Assembly (NCBI GenBank): GCA_951230915.1
Contig: OX579639.1
Span: 13,516,001-13,580,000, forward strand
Length of the DNA stretch: 64,000 nt
Source: Antitrichia curtipendula
Lineage: Eukaryota > Streptophyta > Bryopsida > Hypnales > Leucodontaceae
Direction: 5' to 3'
Shown here one piece after another: positions 49,871 through 63,901 of the stretch; positions within the stretch are counted from its first letter, which is position 1; each line of letters opens with the position of its first letter. Under the pieces are notes generated by a model that had not been told where the DNA came from, ran no database searches, and worked only from the letters and a program-made list of their open reading frames with translations. The position numbers and the translations under genes were made by a program.

Positions 49871-51865
49871 ATGTGGACATAGAATCTATGAATCCATGAA
49901 CGTAGAAGTCTATATTATAGACGTGTTCTTCTATAACTATAGGTTTCTATGTTATAGATATCTATATTATATGAGATACCTATGTTATAAACACCTTCAA
50001 ATGGTTGTAGGTACATACTTACACTTAGTTTCAAGTCTTGTAGATTTACGTTTCTATATTGATGCGCTAACATCGTTGAGAGAGCAATTGTAGATATTGA
50101 GTAGTTTTTTTCAATTTTTTTCAATTTTTTTTGTATTTTTAAATTGCACCCAATTGGATGTCTACCTTAGCCACTGGGGGTTGGGTGGGTTAGTACTATT
50201 TCCAACCCAAAATTGCAAATTTAAAGGTCAAAATAATTCTACAAGGACTTCTACTAAAATTACAAAAGTATATAAAGAAGTTTTTTTAAAATAATAAATT
50301 ATCCACCTTCCACATGTGCTCAAAGTGCACTACCTTTGCGCACATGTAGAGAACACAATTTATTTTTTCAAAGATGCAAATGGTTGAGAAAAAGTATCTT
50401 TGAGTCAGAAAAAATTGAATATTTTAGTGTTTATTTTTTTATTTTTTACCATTTAAAAAAAATCAAATACCAAAGTATCTATTTTTTTGCATTATCTATC
50501 ACTATTTTTTTGTACATAACTTTTATAGATAATTTTTTTTAGGCCTAAATTTTCACATGTATACTATTATTTTGAATGCTTTACAAATTCTTCACATTTT
50601 ATTTTTATTTTTTTTAAGTTTATTCCAAAAGCCTTTATACTCGTAATATTAGACCATTTTGAGCCCAAAACGGCAAGTTTTTCTTGCAATGACCCTTGTC
50701 TCTTAGACCTCACTAAGTCACCAACTTCCTTATGTTGATGTGGTTTAGAACAAACAATTGAAATTAATAATATTTGATATTAGTTAGTTCTTATGTATTT
50801 CTATCATTTGCCCTAAATCTAATCCAAGAAAAAACAATACCAATTGTTTATTCTATAGAGAATCAAAGAGTGACAAGCTCAGAGAACCATGGCCAGTAAG
50901 CCCACAAAAATAGTCATAATTGTTTGGTAGATCTAAACTTATGGAAAATCAATTTCTATTAGCAATGCGTGATTTCAACAATAAATCCAAATATTATTTC
51001 ATTTATAAGTTTAGAGTTCCTTATCGTATAATTTTCTTGATAACCTAGAAAGTGTCATAAGCAACTTTGACCTAGCAAAAATGATGGACAATGACTTCAA
51101 ATGTTTTGAAACTTCATGACAATGTAGATCAACTTGTCAACTATTCACATATCAGTTTTCACCTCAATCTAAGATATTGTCCAATTTGGATGGACATATT
51201 CCTACTATTGATTTTTTGCCTAGTCACACCTTCTACATCCTAATTGTATTTTGTACATAATTTGTAGATCCCATATCCATTTTGATATAAAGTAGTAGAT
51301 AAGTTAAAAATAATATTTTTCTAGTTTCACAGCTATATCACAAAATTTCAATAAGATTGAAACTCCTAATTACACCTTTTTGGTTACCTTAAATTTCAAA
51401 CCCTCCTACTTTGAAGCACCACATCTCTTTCTTTATAATAGATCTAAGTTTGAAAATTGATGATATGCCAAATCAACTATCAATAAATCCAAATCCAAAA
51501 TTTTGCCTTGATCCAATGCTTCATCAAAACACAAACCCCAAAATTCCTCATATCAATGTTTCCTTCAATAATAAATCATCAACAAATGTATAATTTAGCA
51601 CCGAAGTATATTCTACACCTTAAATCTTCTAAGGACCTAGAGGGAGACAAAAAATCAATCTTTGCCTCTAAGTAGCCAACCACAATCCTACAAGGCTAGC
51701 CTAATCCCAACCTATCATGAATCTAACATCAATCAACTACTAATCAAAAATTTATCATCCGACAACTAAAAAGAATAACTAATAAGAGCTTCCAACATTA
51801 TATACATCCTTTAACATATGAAAATGCCTACTTCAACTAGTAGACAACCTACATCATGACATCAC
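49870..51865. other. no supportable gene
   Basis: Very AT-rich. Short ATG-led frames have no splice support and no recognisable domain. Confidence 0.4.
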
Positions 51866-51867
51866 TA

Positions 51868-52317
51868 CAATATTTTGCGCCACCTACATTTGAACCTTAA
51901 ATGTCCACTTTCATTCATGATCCAAAACCACCACAAATACTTAAGAACAGTCAATGAAAGTTGAAGAATTTTTAAAAATCCTTAATGGGAGTAGATGCAT
52001 TTTATACTTCAAGAGTATCTATTTAAAGGGAGTCTAGTAACATTGATAAATATTTATCCTATATTTTCAGCTTTCAAATTTATAAAATATCATGTGAATG
52101 TCTAAAAATTTGAAACGACTAGTGTTTTGTTTTTTTCACTCAACAAGACTAACGTACTTTACCCAACAATAATAATCACTGGACCACCATAACATTCTTG
52201 AGTAGGGAGGCTATGGTCTTTCTACAATAGCAATATAAGAAAAGTATCCATGGTACAATGGTCCACAATTCATGGACAAGTTTAAATTCAACAATTTTTT
52301 TGTAATAAAAGGAGCCT
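51868..52317 (+). repeat. dispersed repeat R3, copy 2 (uninterrupted)
   Basis: Direct copy of 45143-45586. It continues past GGAGCCT into TTGATTCATTGGTAGC, showing the state before the element at 45587 inserted. A weaker third copy is at 52700-52860. Confidence 0.75.
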
Positions 52318-53260
52318 TGATTCATTGGTAGCAAAGTGTTCCTTACCTTGAAGTTTAAGAATATTAGTGCATTGCCACTTTTACATGCTAGAATTGGCCC
52401 AACTAATTTCTAGCATGCCCGGGTTGTAAAGTTGCTCTATTCTTATACAAGGAGCTAAAAAATTAGCCATCTACTCCAAAAAATGAACTTGGTATAGAAT
52501 TTTGGAGTATTGATCATCATTTTGGCAATGGCCATAGATTGTACATTCATTGTTGCAATCATCCAACATGCAAAAAATGTGGTGGCCCTTGACTACAAGG
52601 ATAGTACATGTACAATGCATGAATAAGGTTGAAACACCTAATTGCAACATTTTCTGTTCTTCAATACCAAGAAAATGACTGTGAATGATTTCTTCTATGA
52701 CTCAAAACCACAACTTTTCAAATGCAATTAGTGAGAGGTAAAAGGGTTATTGAATCAATTAATGAAAGTTGAGACATTTTGTGCTTGAAGGGGGTCCATT
52801 CAAGATGAGTCTAGTATTTTGTATAGGCTATTTTACATTCTCAACCTAAAAAATTTGTAAAATATTACTAGAGCAACGCAAAATCATGATACCACTTGGG
52901 TTGCATTTCTCATCAAATTGGCTAATAATCTCATCAATTTTGTTTGATCATTCGACCTACAAGATAGTGGGATCATAAAAAGTGTTACTTTTACAATAGG
53001 TATTTTTACCTTAATGCCTTAGCACAATGGGAATGAGGAGGCACCTCACTTGGTTTAGCAATGTTACGGCTCTCACAAACCATCTAAGAGGGCCTAGGTA
53101 AATTGACCCCTTCATTCCCCCAACGGTTCACCCCTTGGGAAAACACTTAGGAAATTTTTATTTGCCACTCTTAATAATATTTGAAAATTTTAAATTCTTA
53201 TTTTGAATGAGATGCCCCGAATTAGATGGAGGAGGTGAAGAAATGCAAAATTAACGCAGC

Positions 53261-54443
<1,183 letters not shown>

Positions 54444-54599
54444 TTAATGCAGCACAAAATAGGTGACAATTTTTTACATTTACCCTTGACTGGGGCATGA
54501 GGGGCCAATTCACACCTTGGGCACCTGGGAGGGTCAGCCAAAGTGACGGTTTTGTGTGCTTCTACCTTCCATTTGGACGCAAAAAAAACGCCACTACAA

Positions 54600-55940
54600 C
54601 GACATACTGATTACCCATGAAGTACAGTACATGAGCAGAAGAGAGTGGCAACTTTAGGGTTTCGAGCTCCCACTCTTTGCTGCCTTCCGATCTCTGCAAA
54701 TGCTCAAATGCCAACTTCGTCGTGCTTCCTGTGGACGAGAGCTTCGGTGGCGTCGGTGTTGGGAAGGAGAGGGAGTGACGATCGTGAGTTGGAGAGTTCC
54801 AATTCAAATTAGGGTTTAGTATTCCCTGTTTCCTTATTGTTTGAGCGAAGCAGGTGCAAGCAGAAACATCATCTTGACTCCGTTACCGAAAATGGACTTT
54901 GTTGGAGTCCATGCCGAAACATTGTCGCCGTGAACAACTTGTTGTAGACACTGCAACAGCGGTCGGCTTTGTCCATGTGTCGGTAAACTTTCGAACTCTA
55001 GCAGTAAATTGCACGTTACCGACCATTTCGTTCCTCTGTTAACACCTGAAAGGCCACGGATTCATGCTGTTCAAGTGATGCCCTCGATTGTGAACATCAA
55101 TAATACAAATGGGGACATGTTTCTTATCACTAGAAATCATGTTTCAGATCACTGAAGAGTGTTGCATGTTTTGGTCTGTAAAGAAATACAATTGGAGAAA
55201 AGGAAGTCCATGTATGTGCTACTCAAAACGGTGAGGTTTAAATTTGGACCTCTTGGTCCTTTAAGGGTTGGCTTTTGCTGCAATTTTTTGTTTACATCCT
55301 GGTTCTTCACTTCTGGACATTGAGCTTTGTTTTCTTTATGTCTAGTGTAGTTTTTTCCTTTTTCCGTACCCTAGTTGTGTGATTTCTGCATGTTTTTCCA
55401 TCCATGGGTATGTGACTTCTGGATTTAGGGTTTAGTGTGTTCAGATTCTAGCAGAATCCAGGAAATATGCGTCAGCTGCAGTTTCACTGCGATATTGGTG
55501 ACGGTGGTGTATCGAAGTGCCTACATGCTTAAGCATTGTTTTTGGATTCTAATTCCTGTGCAATTTTTTTGGCAGGGTCTGCAGATGGCCCGGTAGTGCT
55601 GACTTTCGTGGCTTCAATTTAGAGAGAAGTATTATGTGTCGTAGAGAAGTTTCGACTGCACAGTTACAGTTTAGAGATATCCCGTAGATAAGCTTTGCAG
55701 ATTTCGACCCCGAAAGTTTAGAGATGTCACGCAATTACAACATTTGGACTGCAGAGTTTTAGAGAGTCATGGTATTCAGGGAGCCGCGTGCAAAAACTGG
55801 TGCATTTGCGATTGTGGATCCATTTCTCTGTGCATCTTAGTCTCACTTGTTAGAGAGAGTGGAACAGGACATGTTGGAGCTTTGTATGTGGGGCTCTAGC
55901 GAGTGACAAGAGCCTAGCATTTAATTTTGGATGCCCTGTA
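54600..55940 (+). promoter_or_regulatory. likely promoter and untranslated leader of the F-box/TOPLESS-like gene
   Basis: It is GC-richer than the flanking repeats. It contains AGGGTTT telobox motifs at 54655 and 54813 and a good acceptor (TTTTTTTGGCAG) at 55564-55575 that could end a leader intron. It has no long frame. Confidence 0.35.
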
Positions 55941-55943
55941 GAG

Positions 55944-58900
55944 ATGGAGAGAGCTTCGCAGACGATTCGTCATCTCTTGCAGACCTATAAGGATTCTCTG
56001 GTGCTTTTGAAAGAAGTTGAGGATGGGATAGTTGGTGAGGATATCCTCCTCCAAGTTTCTCGCATTATGGGGCGGCCGTAGGAAAGCTCATAGCCGATGT
56101 TGAGGTGGTTGTTGGTTCTTGTGTGGAACCCCAGCGTAGAGCTCTATTGGAAGATGACCCGAAAGGCAAAAGAAAAGTTTTATCAGATCATTTGGTTAGG
56201 GCTGATGTTAAAGCCAAGCGACGAGCTGTATTGAAGGGTGGGATTCGCTTTCAGTATGGCGAGCATTTAGAGGTAATGGATCCTTTGTTGTGGGGAAACC
56301 TGCCTGTGCCGCTGCTGGAACTCGTGTTTGATCGTGTGATGCTCAAGATCCACGATTCTACCCAATGCCGTTCGATGAGACTGACGGACCCCCAACGGCC
56401 AAACAAGGTAAATCTCTAGTATTTCCATTACTGTGACTGAGCGTGAGATCTGCACATTGAGCCAAAATTGTTGAGAGCTGTTAAACAATAATTGTTGTGC
56501 AATGAAAGTAGAGCTTGACTTTGACATTGCTTTTTTTTTTATACATGGGATTGAACGCACTTATGGATGCATCTGATTGCCATAGATCAGGAGACTGATG
56601 TACACAAATTCTGGAAATAATTTGCTTGCACTCGGATCCAATGCTGTCCACAAGCTTTGGAAATGGCTTGCAAATATACGAAATCCGTCTGGCAAGGTGT
56701 GCGTCACATCATATTCCTATGAGATCAAGTCTATGCATGGCTAAGTGTACTTTTCATGTCAAATTGCTTACTTCTTAGCATTGTTTGCAAAGTATTGCTA
56801 AGATGTTTAGTAAACCAAGGACTGGAAGTCTTGATGCGAACCTCTTGACAGTAATATGCTGAGAGTCTGTTTGAACGTTACTAGTGGTGCTTGTCAATTG
56901 ATTTATGAGCTTCTGTTGTGGAATCTCAATTTGGCAGGCTACTGCAAGCGTCCCACCCCTATTGTGGCAACCTCTACATGGTATGCTTTTGACTAATGAT
57001 ATTATTGATATCAATCCTGAGGAAGCAATGCATTGCATTGCACTCTCGAAGAATGATTCATATATTGTATCAGCCTCAGGGGGTATGGTGTCTCTTTTCA
57101 ATATTATGACATTCAAGGTAAGCACTAAGGGTGGCAGACGGCATGTTAGTAGGCTCCGATTTTTAACTTTGTTGTTATTGATTTTTCGCACTACACCTGA
57201 AAACTAGACAAAAAGCCTACCTGCAATATGTTGCAATGTTGGCGAGATCAGAAAATAGAGGGCACAGCCATCTAGGATTTGTAGGCTAAAATGTGCATCG
57301 TGCAATAAATATTCCTTGTTCTCGTTCACACATTGACTTAGTGTTGTGAACTTTTGCATCAGGTTATGATGAGGTGTATGGCACCGTCACCAGCTGTTAC
57401 ATTCCTAGTATTCTTCCCTCGAGACAACAACATCATTGCTGTTGGGATGGAGGACTCTACCATCCGGATATATAATTTACGCGTGGATAAGGTCTGTACT
57501 TTAATTTCCTCCATCCTCAAATCAATCGTTTCACCCTTGATTTTGATATTCATCTTGTGTTTGAACACAGATATGTAACTTTGATCCGTGTACATCATCT
57601 TGTGTATCGTTTGACATGTCTCATAACCAGTATGAAGCGATTGCTTCTATTGTGTTTTTTTAAGATTTATTTCTCCACTTCTTGAGCAGGTGATGGCCAA
57701 TTTACAAGGACACCAAGAGAGGATCACCAGCTTGGCTTTTTCCAGCACTTGTAATGTGCTAGTATCAGCTGGGGCGGATGCGCAGGTATCTGCATAATCA
57801 CGTCAGCATCTAATAGGGTTGCAATAGAAATGTGACGTTTTTGCATTTCACTAAGTCAAGTGATCATCGTATACCTCTTATGATTCCCACACGCGGAGGA
57901 TTTGCTTTGACCACATTTTGGAAGTGCACATTGTTTGGTACCTCCAATCTGGCACGGTGCATGCTCTGATGATTTTTGGATGGCAGTTATGTCTGTGGAG
58001 TACAGAGACATGGAAAAAACGTTGTACCCAACCTGTGCGAGTAGATTCAGGCGGGAGTTCGCAGTTCAAGGGTGACATACACATTGAATTCCACTGTGAC
58101 CAAGTGAGGTTCCTCGTTGTACATGAGTCACAATTGGCCATTTATGATGCTATCGAGTTTGGCTGCCTCCACCAGGTCAGTTTTGATTGGGTGCAATGTA
58201 CTTTCCATGTAAGCTTTGTTTGCCAGTTGTTTCTTTCTTCTTTTCCAGACTTGTGCGAAGAATATGGATGAGTTTAAATTGAACAGGTCCCTTGTCGGTG
58301 CTTTTGAGTACAAGTATCTCTTGAGGTTTCAATATACTAAATATTTCAGGTCTCGTTGGATAATCCATATTCTAGATTCTAAAGGTTTTGTGATTTGCAG
58401 GCTGTCGAGCTGGTTTTACAGCCAGTGCTGGCATTTTGCTTACATCGTTTTGGTGTGTTGGGTGCATATGCAGTGGGTGCGCCAAAGTCGATGTTGGGCA
58501 CCTCTTTCAAATGCCGCCTACTCGTGTGATGGCGAGCTTGTCTTTGCGGGATTTGTTGATGGTTCTGTTGCTATCTTCGATGCGGATAGGTTACTACCGC
58601 GTTGCCAGCTTGCTCCGTCGGTTTACATTCCTCAAGGTGTTAGTGGGTACGTACATATGCTGAACTATTATCACAGTCATTTACATATGCATCTTATCAA
58701 AGCATGAGTAGAGCATATCAGCAAAGGTCAGAAAGCTCATCCACTTTCCTCCATTTTGTACTAGAGATTTATGTAAAGTCAAGTTTCTGAAATACTAAGA
58801 GGAGCCGTGTTTTTGTCAGGTCTATTGTGTATCCACTGGTGATTGCTGCACATCCAAAAAAGCCCAATCAATTTGCATTGGGCTTAAGTGATGGGAGTGT

Positions 58901-58973
58901 TCAAGTGATTGAGCCTTTGAAATCAGAAGAGGAATGGGGTACGTTGACAATATTGCCCTATCTGCAGTTGTAA
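55944..58973 (+). CDS. chimeric F-box-like / TOPLESS C-terminal WD40 gene, with one frame break
   Basis: Exons: 55944-56407, 56586-56696, 56938-57117, 57363-57491, 57690-57785, 57987-58175, 58474-58646 and 58820-58973. From CRSMRL in exon 1 onward the protein follows TOPLESS: RRLMYTNSGNNLLALGSNAV, LWQPLHGMLLTND, IALSKNDSYIVSASGG, VFFPRDNNIIAVGMEDSTIR, GHQERITSLAFSS, LVSAGADAQ|LCLWS, VVHESQLAIYD, PNQFALGLSDGSVQVIEP. This is the whole second propeller, about 340 residues. The LisH-CTLH tetramer domain that binds EAR motifs and the first propeller are missing. Instead, exon 1 encodes an N-terminal region ending MDPLLWGNLPVPLLELVFDR, which looks like the start of a plant F-box. ATG 55944 is followed by a TAG at 56079, and the frame resumes one base off. 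The alternative ATG 56276 avoids the break and gives 387 residues. The C-terminus (GTLTILPYLQL) may hide a further exon at the GTACGT donor. Whether it is expressed is unknown. Confidence 0.75.
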
Positions 58974-59689
58974 GACGTATTACATGCCATTCACATGTAT
59001 TTTGAGCCGCTTTCACCAACTGTTGACTCATTGATTTTTCAATTTGCTTCCTCAAAGGGAAGTCAGTTGACGTTTCATGTTGCAAAATAGGACTGTAGGA
59101 GCATTTGCCAATTGGGAAGGAATGTATGTAGAAAGGTTTAGTTAATAGGTACATTACTTCAATTTTGTAATATTGTACAAATTGGATTCTAAAGGACTTC
59201 CGAAGTTGACTTCACATGGCCACATGGTTGCTCTAACCTAGTGGAAAGACACCATTGCTAGTAGAGAACATTTGTTCAGGCTGCTTTTGTTTGTCCTTTT
59301 TTTTTAATTTATAAAGTGTATATTGTTGCCTAATTGGTGTTTTGTGTGATTTTGTACTAATGAGATGAACATGGTCAAAGAACCCTCAAAAATCGATTTT
59401 TGTCCTTTGAATGACAAAGGCTATCACAATGTAGATAGGATGATTTTCATTTGTTCATTTTCTTGAGATTTTCTAATGGCTATGGGCCTATGGCATGTCA
59501 CCATACTAAATTGAAGACATTGAGAGTACTTTTGACTTGTATTGTACATGAGGTCTTAACTCCAAATTAATGGCTGAAAATGGATCATCATTTTGGACAA
59601 CTTCTATCAATTTGGCTATGAAATGAACTAATTAAATGAAGTTCATATCAAGTTTTTTCTTGTGAAACTTTGTCAATTTTTAACTCCTC

Positions 59690-60480
59690 ATTGTCTTTAA
59701 GGGGACCAAAAGTGTCACATAGTTTCAAGTCCAATTCAAAGTGCTGTAACTTTTGTATTTGATGTCCACAGACAATCAAACTTACTGGGAAATTTGTGCT
59801 CTCTTCTAGTTTATGTACTAAGATTTTCACATCAATCCAATTTCTTGGAAGGCAATTGAAGTTCATAGGTTCAATTTGAGTTTACCAAATTGCATTTGAA
59901 GGCTGCAACTTCGAGGGCTTGTATCTCCTTCATCCAATGTTTGTTTTCAATAAAATTTGTTGGATTATGTTCCCCTTGAAGTCTAGTTATTGTGGTAAAA
60001 TTTTCATGTCAATCTAAGTTGTTTTGAGTGTTAGGGAGCAATTTGAAGTTCAAAATCTTGGCATTTTTTGGATTATAGTGAACTATGGCAGTTTGTTTCA
60101 TCTTCATACAATGTTTGCTTCCAAAAAATATTTTTGGAAAAGTTGTACATACTAGTTTAGTTTATGTGGCTAAAATTTCATATCAATCCAAAAAGTTATC
60201 AGTGACTGAGAAGCATTTCAATGATATTTTCTTTCACCAATGTGTTTGTATACTGGTTTGAATGACTTTATAGTTTAAAGTTTTATCATTTGAGTATGTT
60301 TAGAAATATAATTTCACCTGCAAATGTGTGGCTAGGATTATTTCAGCATCCTTTTTCAACATTAAAACATTATAATCTTGCAATCTACGTGGTTAAATGG
60401 TTCCAAATTTGATTCACATCATTTACAACACGTACACTACAAGATTGCATGGTTGTAAATCTCTATAAGTTAGTGACATT
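59690..60480. repeat. 5'-truncated relative of the element at 60638-61623
   Basis: GCTGTAACTTTTGTATTTGA, GACTGCAACTTCGAGGGC, TTGTGGTAAAATTTTCATGTC and ACTAGTTTAGTTTATGTGG parallel the next element in order and spacing. Confidence 0.65.
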
Positions 60481-60637
60481 TGGATATATAACACTTCAAA
60501 AGCAATGATGTTTTTGAACTCAAACAAGCGATGAGGAGTTAATAAGAAGTGAGTGTAGTGTAAAAAAAGTTTTCCTATGAACTTTGCCAATCTTTAATAA
60601 AAAATGAGTGTACTATAGAAAAACAAATTCTATGAAC

Positions 60638-61623
60638 TTAACCCTTAACCGGCCCTGAACGTCACAGGGGACGAAAAACGTCCTCACAGCCTAAAAGTCA
60701 AATTCAAAGGGTTGTAACTTTTGCATCCAATCTCCAAATTCAATAAAACTTGTTGGAGAAGTTTTTTATACTAGTCTAGTTTTTGTGATACAATTTTCAG
60801 ATCAATCCAAGATATATAATAGTTTTGGGAGCCAATCAAAGTTCATAGGTTCAATTTGAGCTCACCAAATTGCATTTGATGACTGCAACTTTGGGGGCTT
60901 GTATCTTTGTAATCTAATGTTTTTTTTCAATAAAATTTGATGTATTTTGTTTCCACTAAAGTCTAATTGTTGTGGTAAAGTTTTCATGTCAATCCGAGTT
61001 GTTTCAAATGATTAAGAGCAATTCAAAGTTCAAAATCCAGACATTAGTGCATTGCAGTGAACTTTGGCGGCCTATAACTTCTTCATACAAAGTCCAAATC
61101 TAATAATACTTGTTTGTAAAGTTGCGCATACTAGTCTAGTTTTTGTGGTTAAAATTTCATAGAAATCCAAGTAGTTATGAGTGATTGAGAAGCATTTTAG
61201 TAGGAGGTTCAGTCATAGTTGTGATTTTTTGTTACTTTTTTCACTATTTTCTGACATTTCAAATCCGTTTTGCGGACACAGTGATTCATTTGAATGATAT
61301 TTTTTTTCCATCAAAGTGTATATATTTTGTTTTTGAATCACTTTGTACCTTAAAGTTTTTTCATTTGAGTAGGTTTAGAAATCGAATTTCACCTCCAAAT
61401 GTGTTTTCAAGAAAATTTCAGCACCTTTTTTCAACACTAAAACATTATAATCTTTTAATCTATGCGGTCAAATGACCCCAAATTTGTTCCACACCATCTA
61501 CAACATGCACAATACAATATTGTACGGTTGAGATCTTCATACCTTACTCTAATTTTGACTTTTCAGACTTGCAAAGGTAGGCAGTTTTTAAGCCTGGTTG
61601 GACCTCTAACGTTTAGGGGTTAA
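60638..61623. mobile_element. TTAA-ended element (T1-type ends), 986 bp
   Basis: The left end is TTAACCCTTAACCGGCCC. The right end reverse-complemented is TTAACCCCTAAACGTTAGAG. The interior differs from 13136-14061, so it is a separate subfamily. No transposase. Confidence 0.6.
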
Positions 61624-62195
61624 AGGACTAGAGCACATTTTGGGTATAAATTGTCAGAAATTGCCACTATTTAGATTAGTCAAAAAAAAAATGAAAATTA
61701 ATTATCTATTTTTTAAAATTTTAACCATACAAATTTGTAACCCACATTAGACTACCATAGGAATATGTGGAAAAAATTTCAAAAACTTTAACTACTCTTG
61801 AAATATCCAGTGGCATGTATTGATATATTATAGCATTGAAGTAAGAAGAAAAAGTTATATTAACCTTGCTCAACAAGGTCAACAAAATTGAATTCTTAGG
61901 GTGAGATTTTTGCGTTATGCATGTTTTTTTGACAAGTGCATTCTATAATATACATGTATATGTGGAATTTAACAAAAGATTTCCTAATTTTTCAAATTGC
62001 TTGGACTTTTTTAGGTAGTATAACTTTTGATTTGGACACTTGATTGGGAAAAAAAATGATATATACCTACCTCGGGGGTACATGCCTACATCGTATGTCA
62101 AAATTTTGAAATAATCTTTTGAAAATTGTCATTGTAGGAACCTATTCAAATTTTCAATTGGTCATTTGATGACCACTTGGTCCTTTTGGGGTTAA
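61620..62195. mobile_element. TTAA-ended element directly abutting the previous one
   Basis: It shares the TTAA at 61620-61623 with its neighbour. The right end reverse-complemented is TTAACCCCAAAAGGACCAAG. The left end TTAAAGGACTAGAG lacks the CCCC. Confidence 0.5.
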
Positions 62196-62199
62196 ATGA

Positions 62200-63260
62200 A
62201 TTTTCTATAAAAATGAGTTGAACAAGTTTAGAAACATGTAGGTTTATACATGTGGTACTTTAGAACTCATTTATAGACATAAGACTTATAATGCAAGACA
62301 TTATTTATCTTCATCAAGCCATGAATATAGGATTCATTATTCTATTTTTACTTTTTTGAACCATTGTCATAGCCTATACATTTTTCCTTCCAAAACACCA
62401 TCCAATCCATTTCAAAATATATATAAATTAAAAATTAAAAAATCCAACAATATTATAGGATCTAGTTAGTACATACATGGATATGGAATTATGGATCCAT
62501 TTGTGCCGATATAGATAAGAATATAGTTGTTGACAAGGATGTGGATTACTTCATATCTTTTGTTAACAACTTGAGTTGATACCATTATTTCAAGTCCTAG
62601 ACTTTGAAAAAATAAATTGAAAAATTGAACTAGGGTGCCTAGCTTCAAGTTTATTAAATTGAGGCTTTGATACATTGAGTGACTATCTACTATATCAACA
62701 AGACTCAAAGGCACAACAATTTTCCTAGGAAAAATTAGTGAATATTCTACAAATGTCCATAACCTTTCTGTGCTATTGCATCTTAAATTTGAAAAATTCA
62801 AAAATTTGCATAAATATTTGGATGGCAACTTGAGTTTAGAAGATTCAAAAATTTCCATAACAACAATTTTTGATGACGATCATTGCCATTAGCCTTGCAA
62901 AGATGCCCCTGAATGATTAAGGTAATCACAAAAATTCTCTAATTATTGATCTAATAGGTGCATTCTCTTTTTCTACAATTTATAGTGAAGTTATCCATTG
63001 GACCACTCTAGTCCGCAGTATCTTTATGAGCTTAAGTTTGCAGATGCTAGTCACAATTTTTAAGATTAATGTGAGAATATATTCTTTAACAAGCACAAAA
63101 TCCAAGGTTAAAGTTTTCTTTATCATTGTGAATGTTGTCCATTACAAAACATACCTTGTTTCAAACATTTCATTTGTGTAGATGTAAAACACACAAAATC
63201 AAAACCAAAAATATGTTGCTCACAACAAATCAAATTTTACTAAGAACTTATTCAAGCATG
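62200..63260. other. no supportable gene
   Basis: AT-rich. The longest frames have no domain and no splice context. Confidence 0.4.
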
Positions 63261-63267
63261 TCCCCAT

Positions 63268-63901
63268 TTAAAATCCTAAAGGACCAAGGCCATTTTTTTG
63301 TCAAATCATTCAAAACTACCATTTTTGCTTCATTCCTTAAAAAATTGTTAAGTAGAAGTAGGTTTAAGATTGAAAGAAAAAACAAATTGTTGATAGCTCT
63401 AAGATGGAATTGAAACACAATAATTCCAACAAAGTGATTATTCTAGCAAGCAAAATTAACCTTGTCAAACAATTTTTTTGAATAATTGTAAAAATTGCAT
63501 TGAGAAATGAATCCTGTAAGTTATTTTTTCAAGAAGATGCTTAGATTGCCCAAGAAACAAGATTGTTCATAACTTTCACATCACTAATCCAAATGGAATA
63601 AATCAAAGATTCACATGTAGACAAAAATATTATCTACAAGAATAAGAAAAAATTTAAATTTAAATTTCAAGTTTTTGTTGATTTAATTTTTTGCCTGGCA
63701 CTGTGAAAATTATATTTTGGATGGCATAACATTTGCTTCTGGGTACCAATTGAAAAAATAATAATATTCACATGAAGTTAAGAAGTTTTTCTATCTTATG
63801 GGAAAGTTTTAAAAAATTTCACTAAAAATTGAGGTCATAGAAACTTGCCTGAAATCCATTTTGTTCCTTTGAGGGGACAATGGTCTTGCTTTAGGGTTTA
63901 A
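63268..63901. mobile_element. TTAA-ended element (T1), 634 bp
   Basis: The left end is TTAAAATCCTAAAGGACC. The right end GCTTTAGGGTTTAA is preceded by GAGGGGACAATGG. The interior shares TTGTTCATAACTTTCACATC and CCAAATGGAATAAATCAAAG with the other T1 copies. Confidence 0.6.

Noticed and set aside
56035..56081. 47-nt intron to bridge the frame break in the chimeric gene
   Set aside because: Shorter than usual plant introns; a one-base change fits the protein better. Kept only as an alternative.
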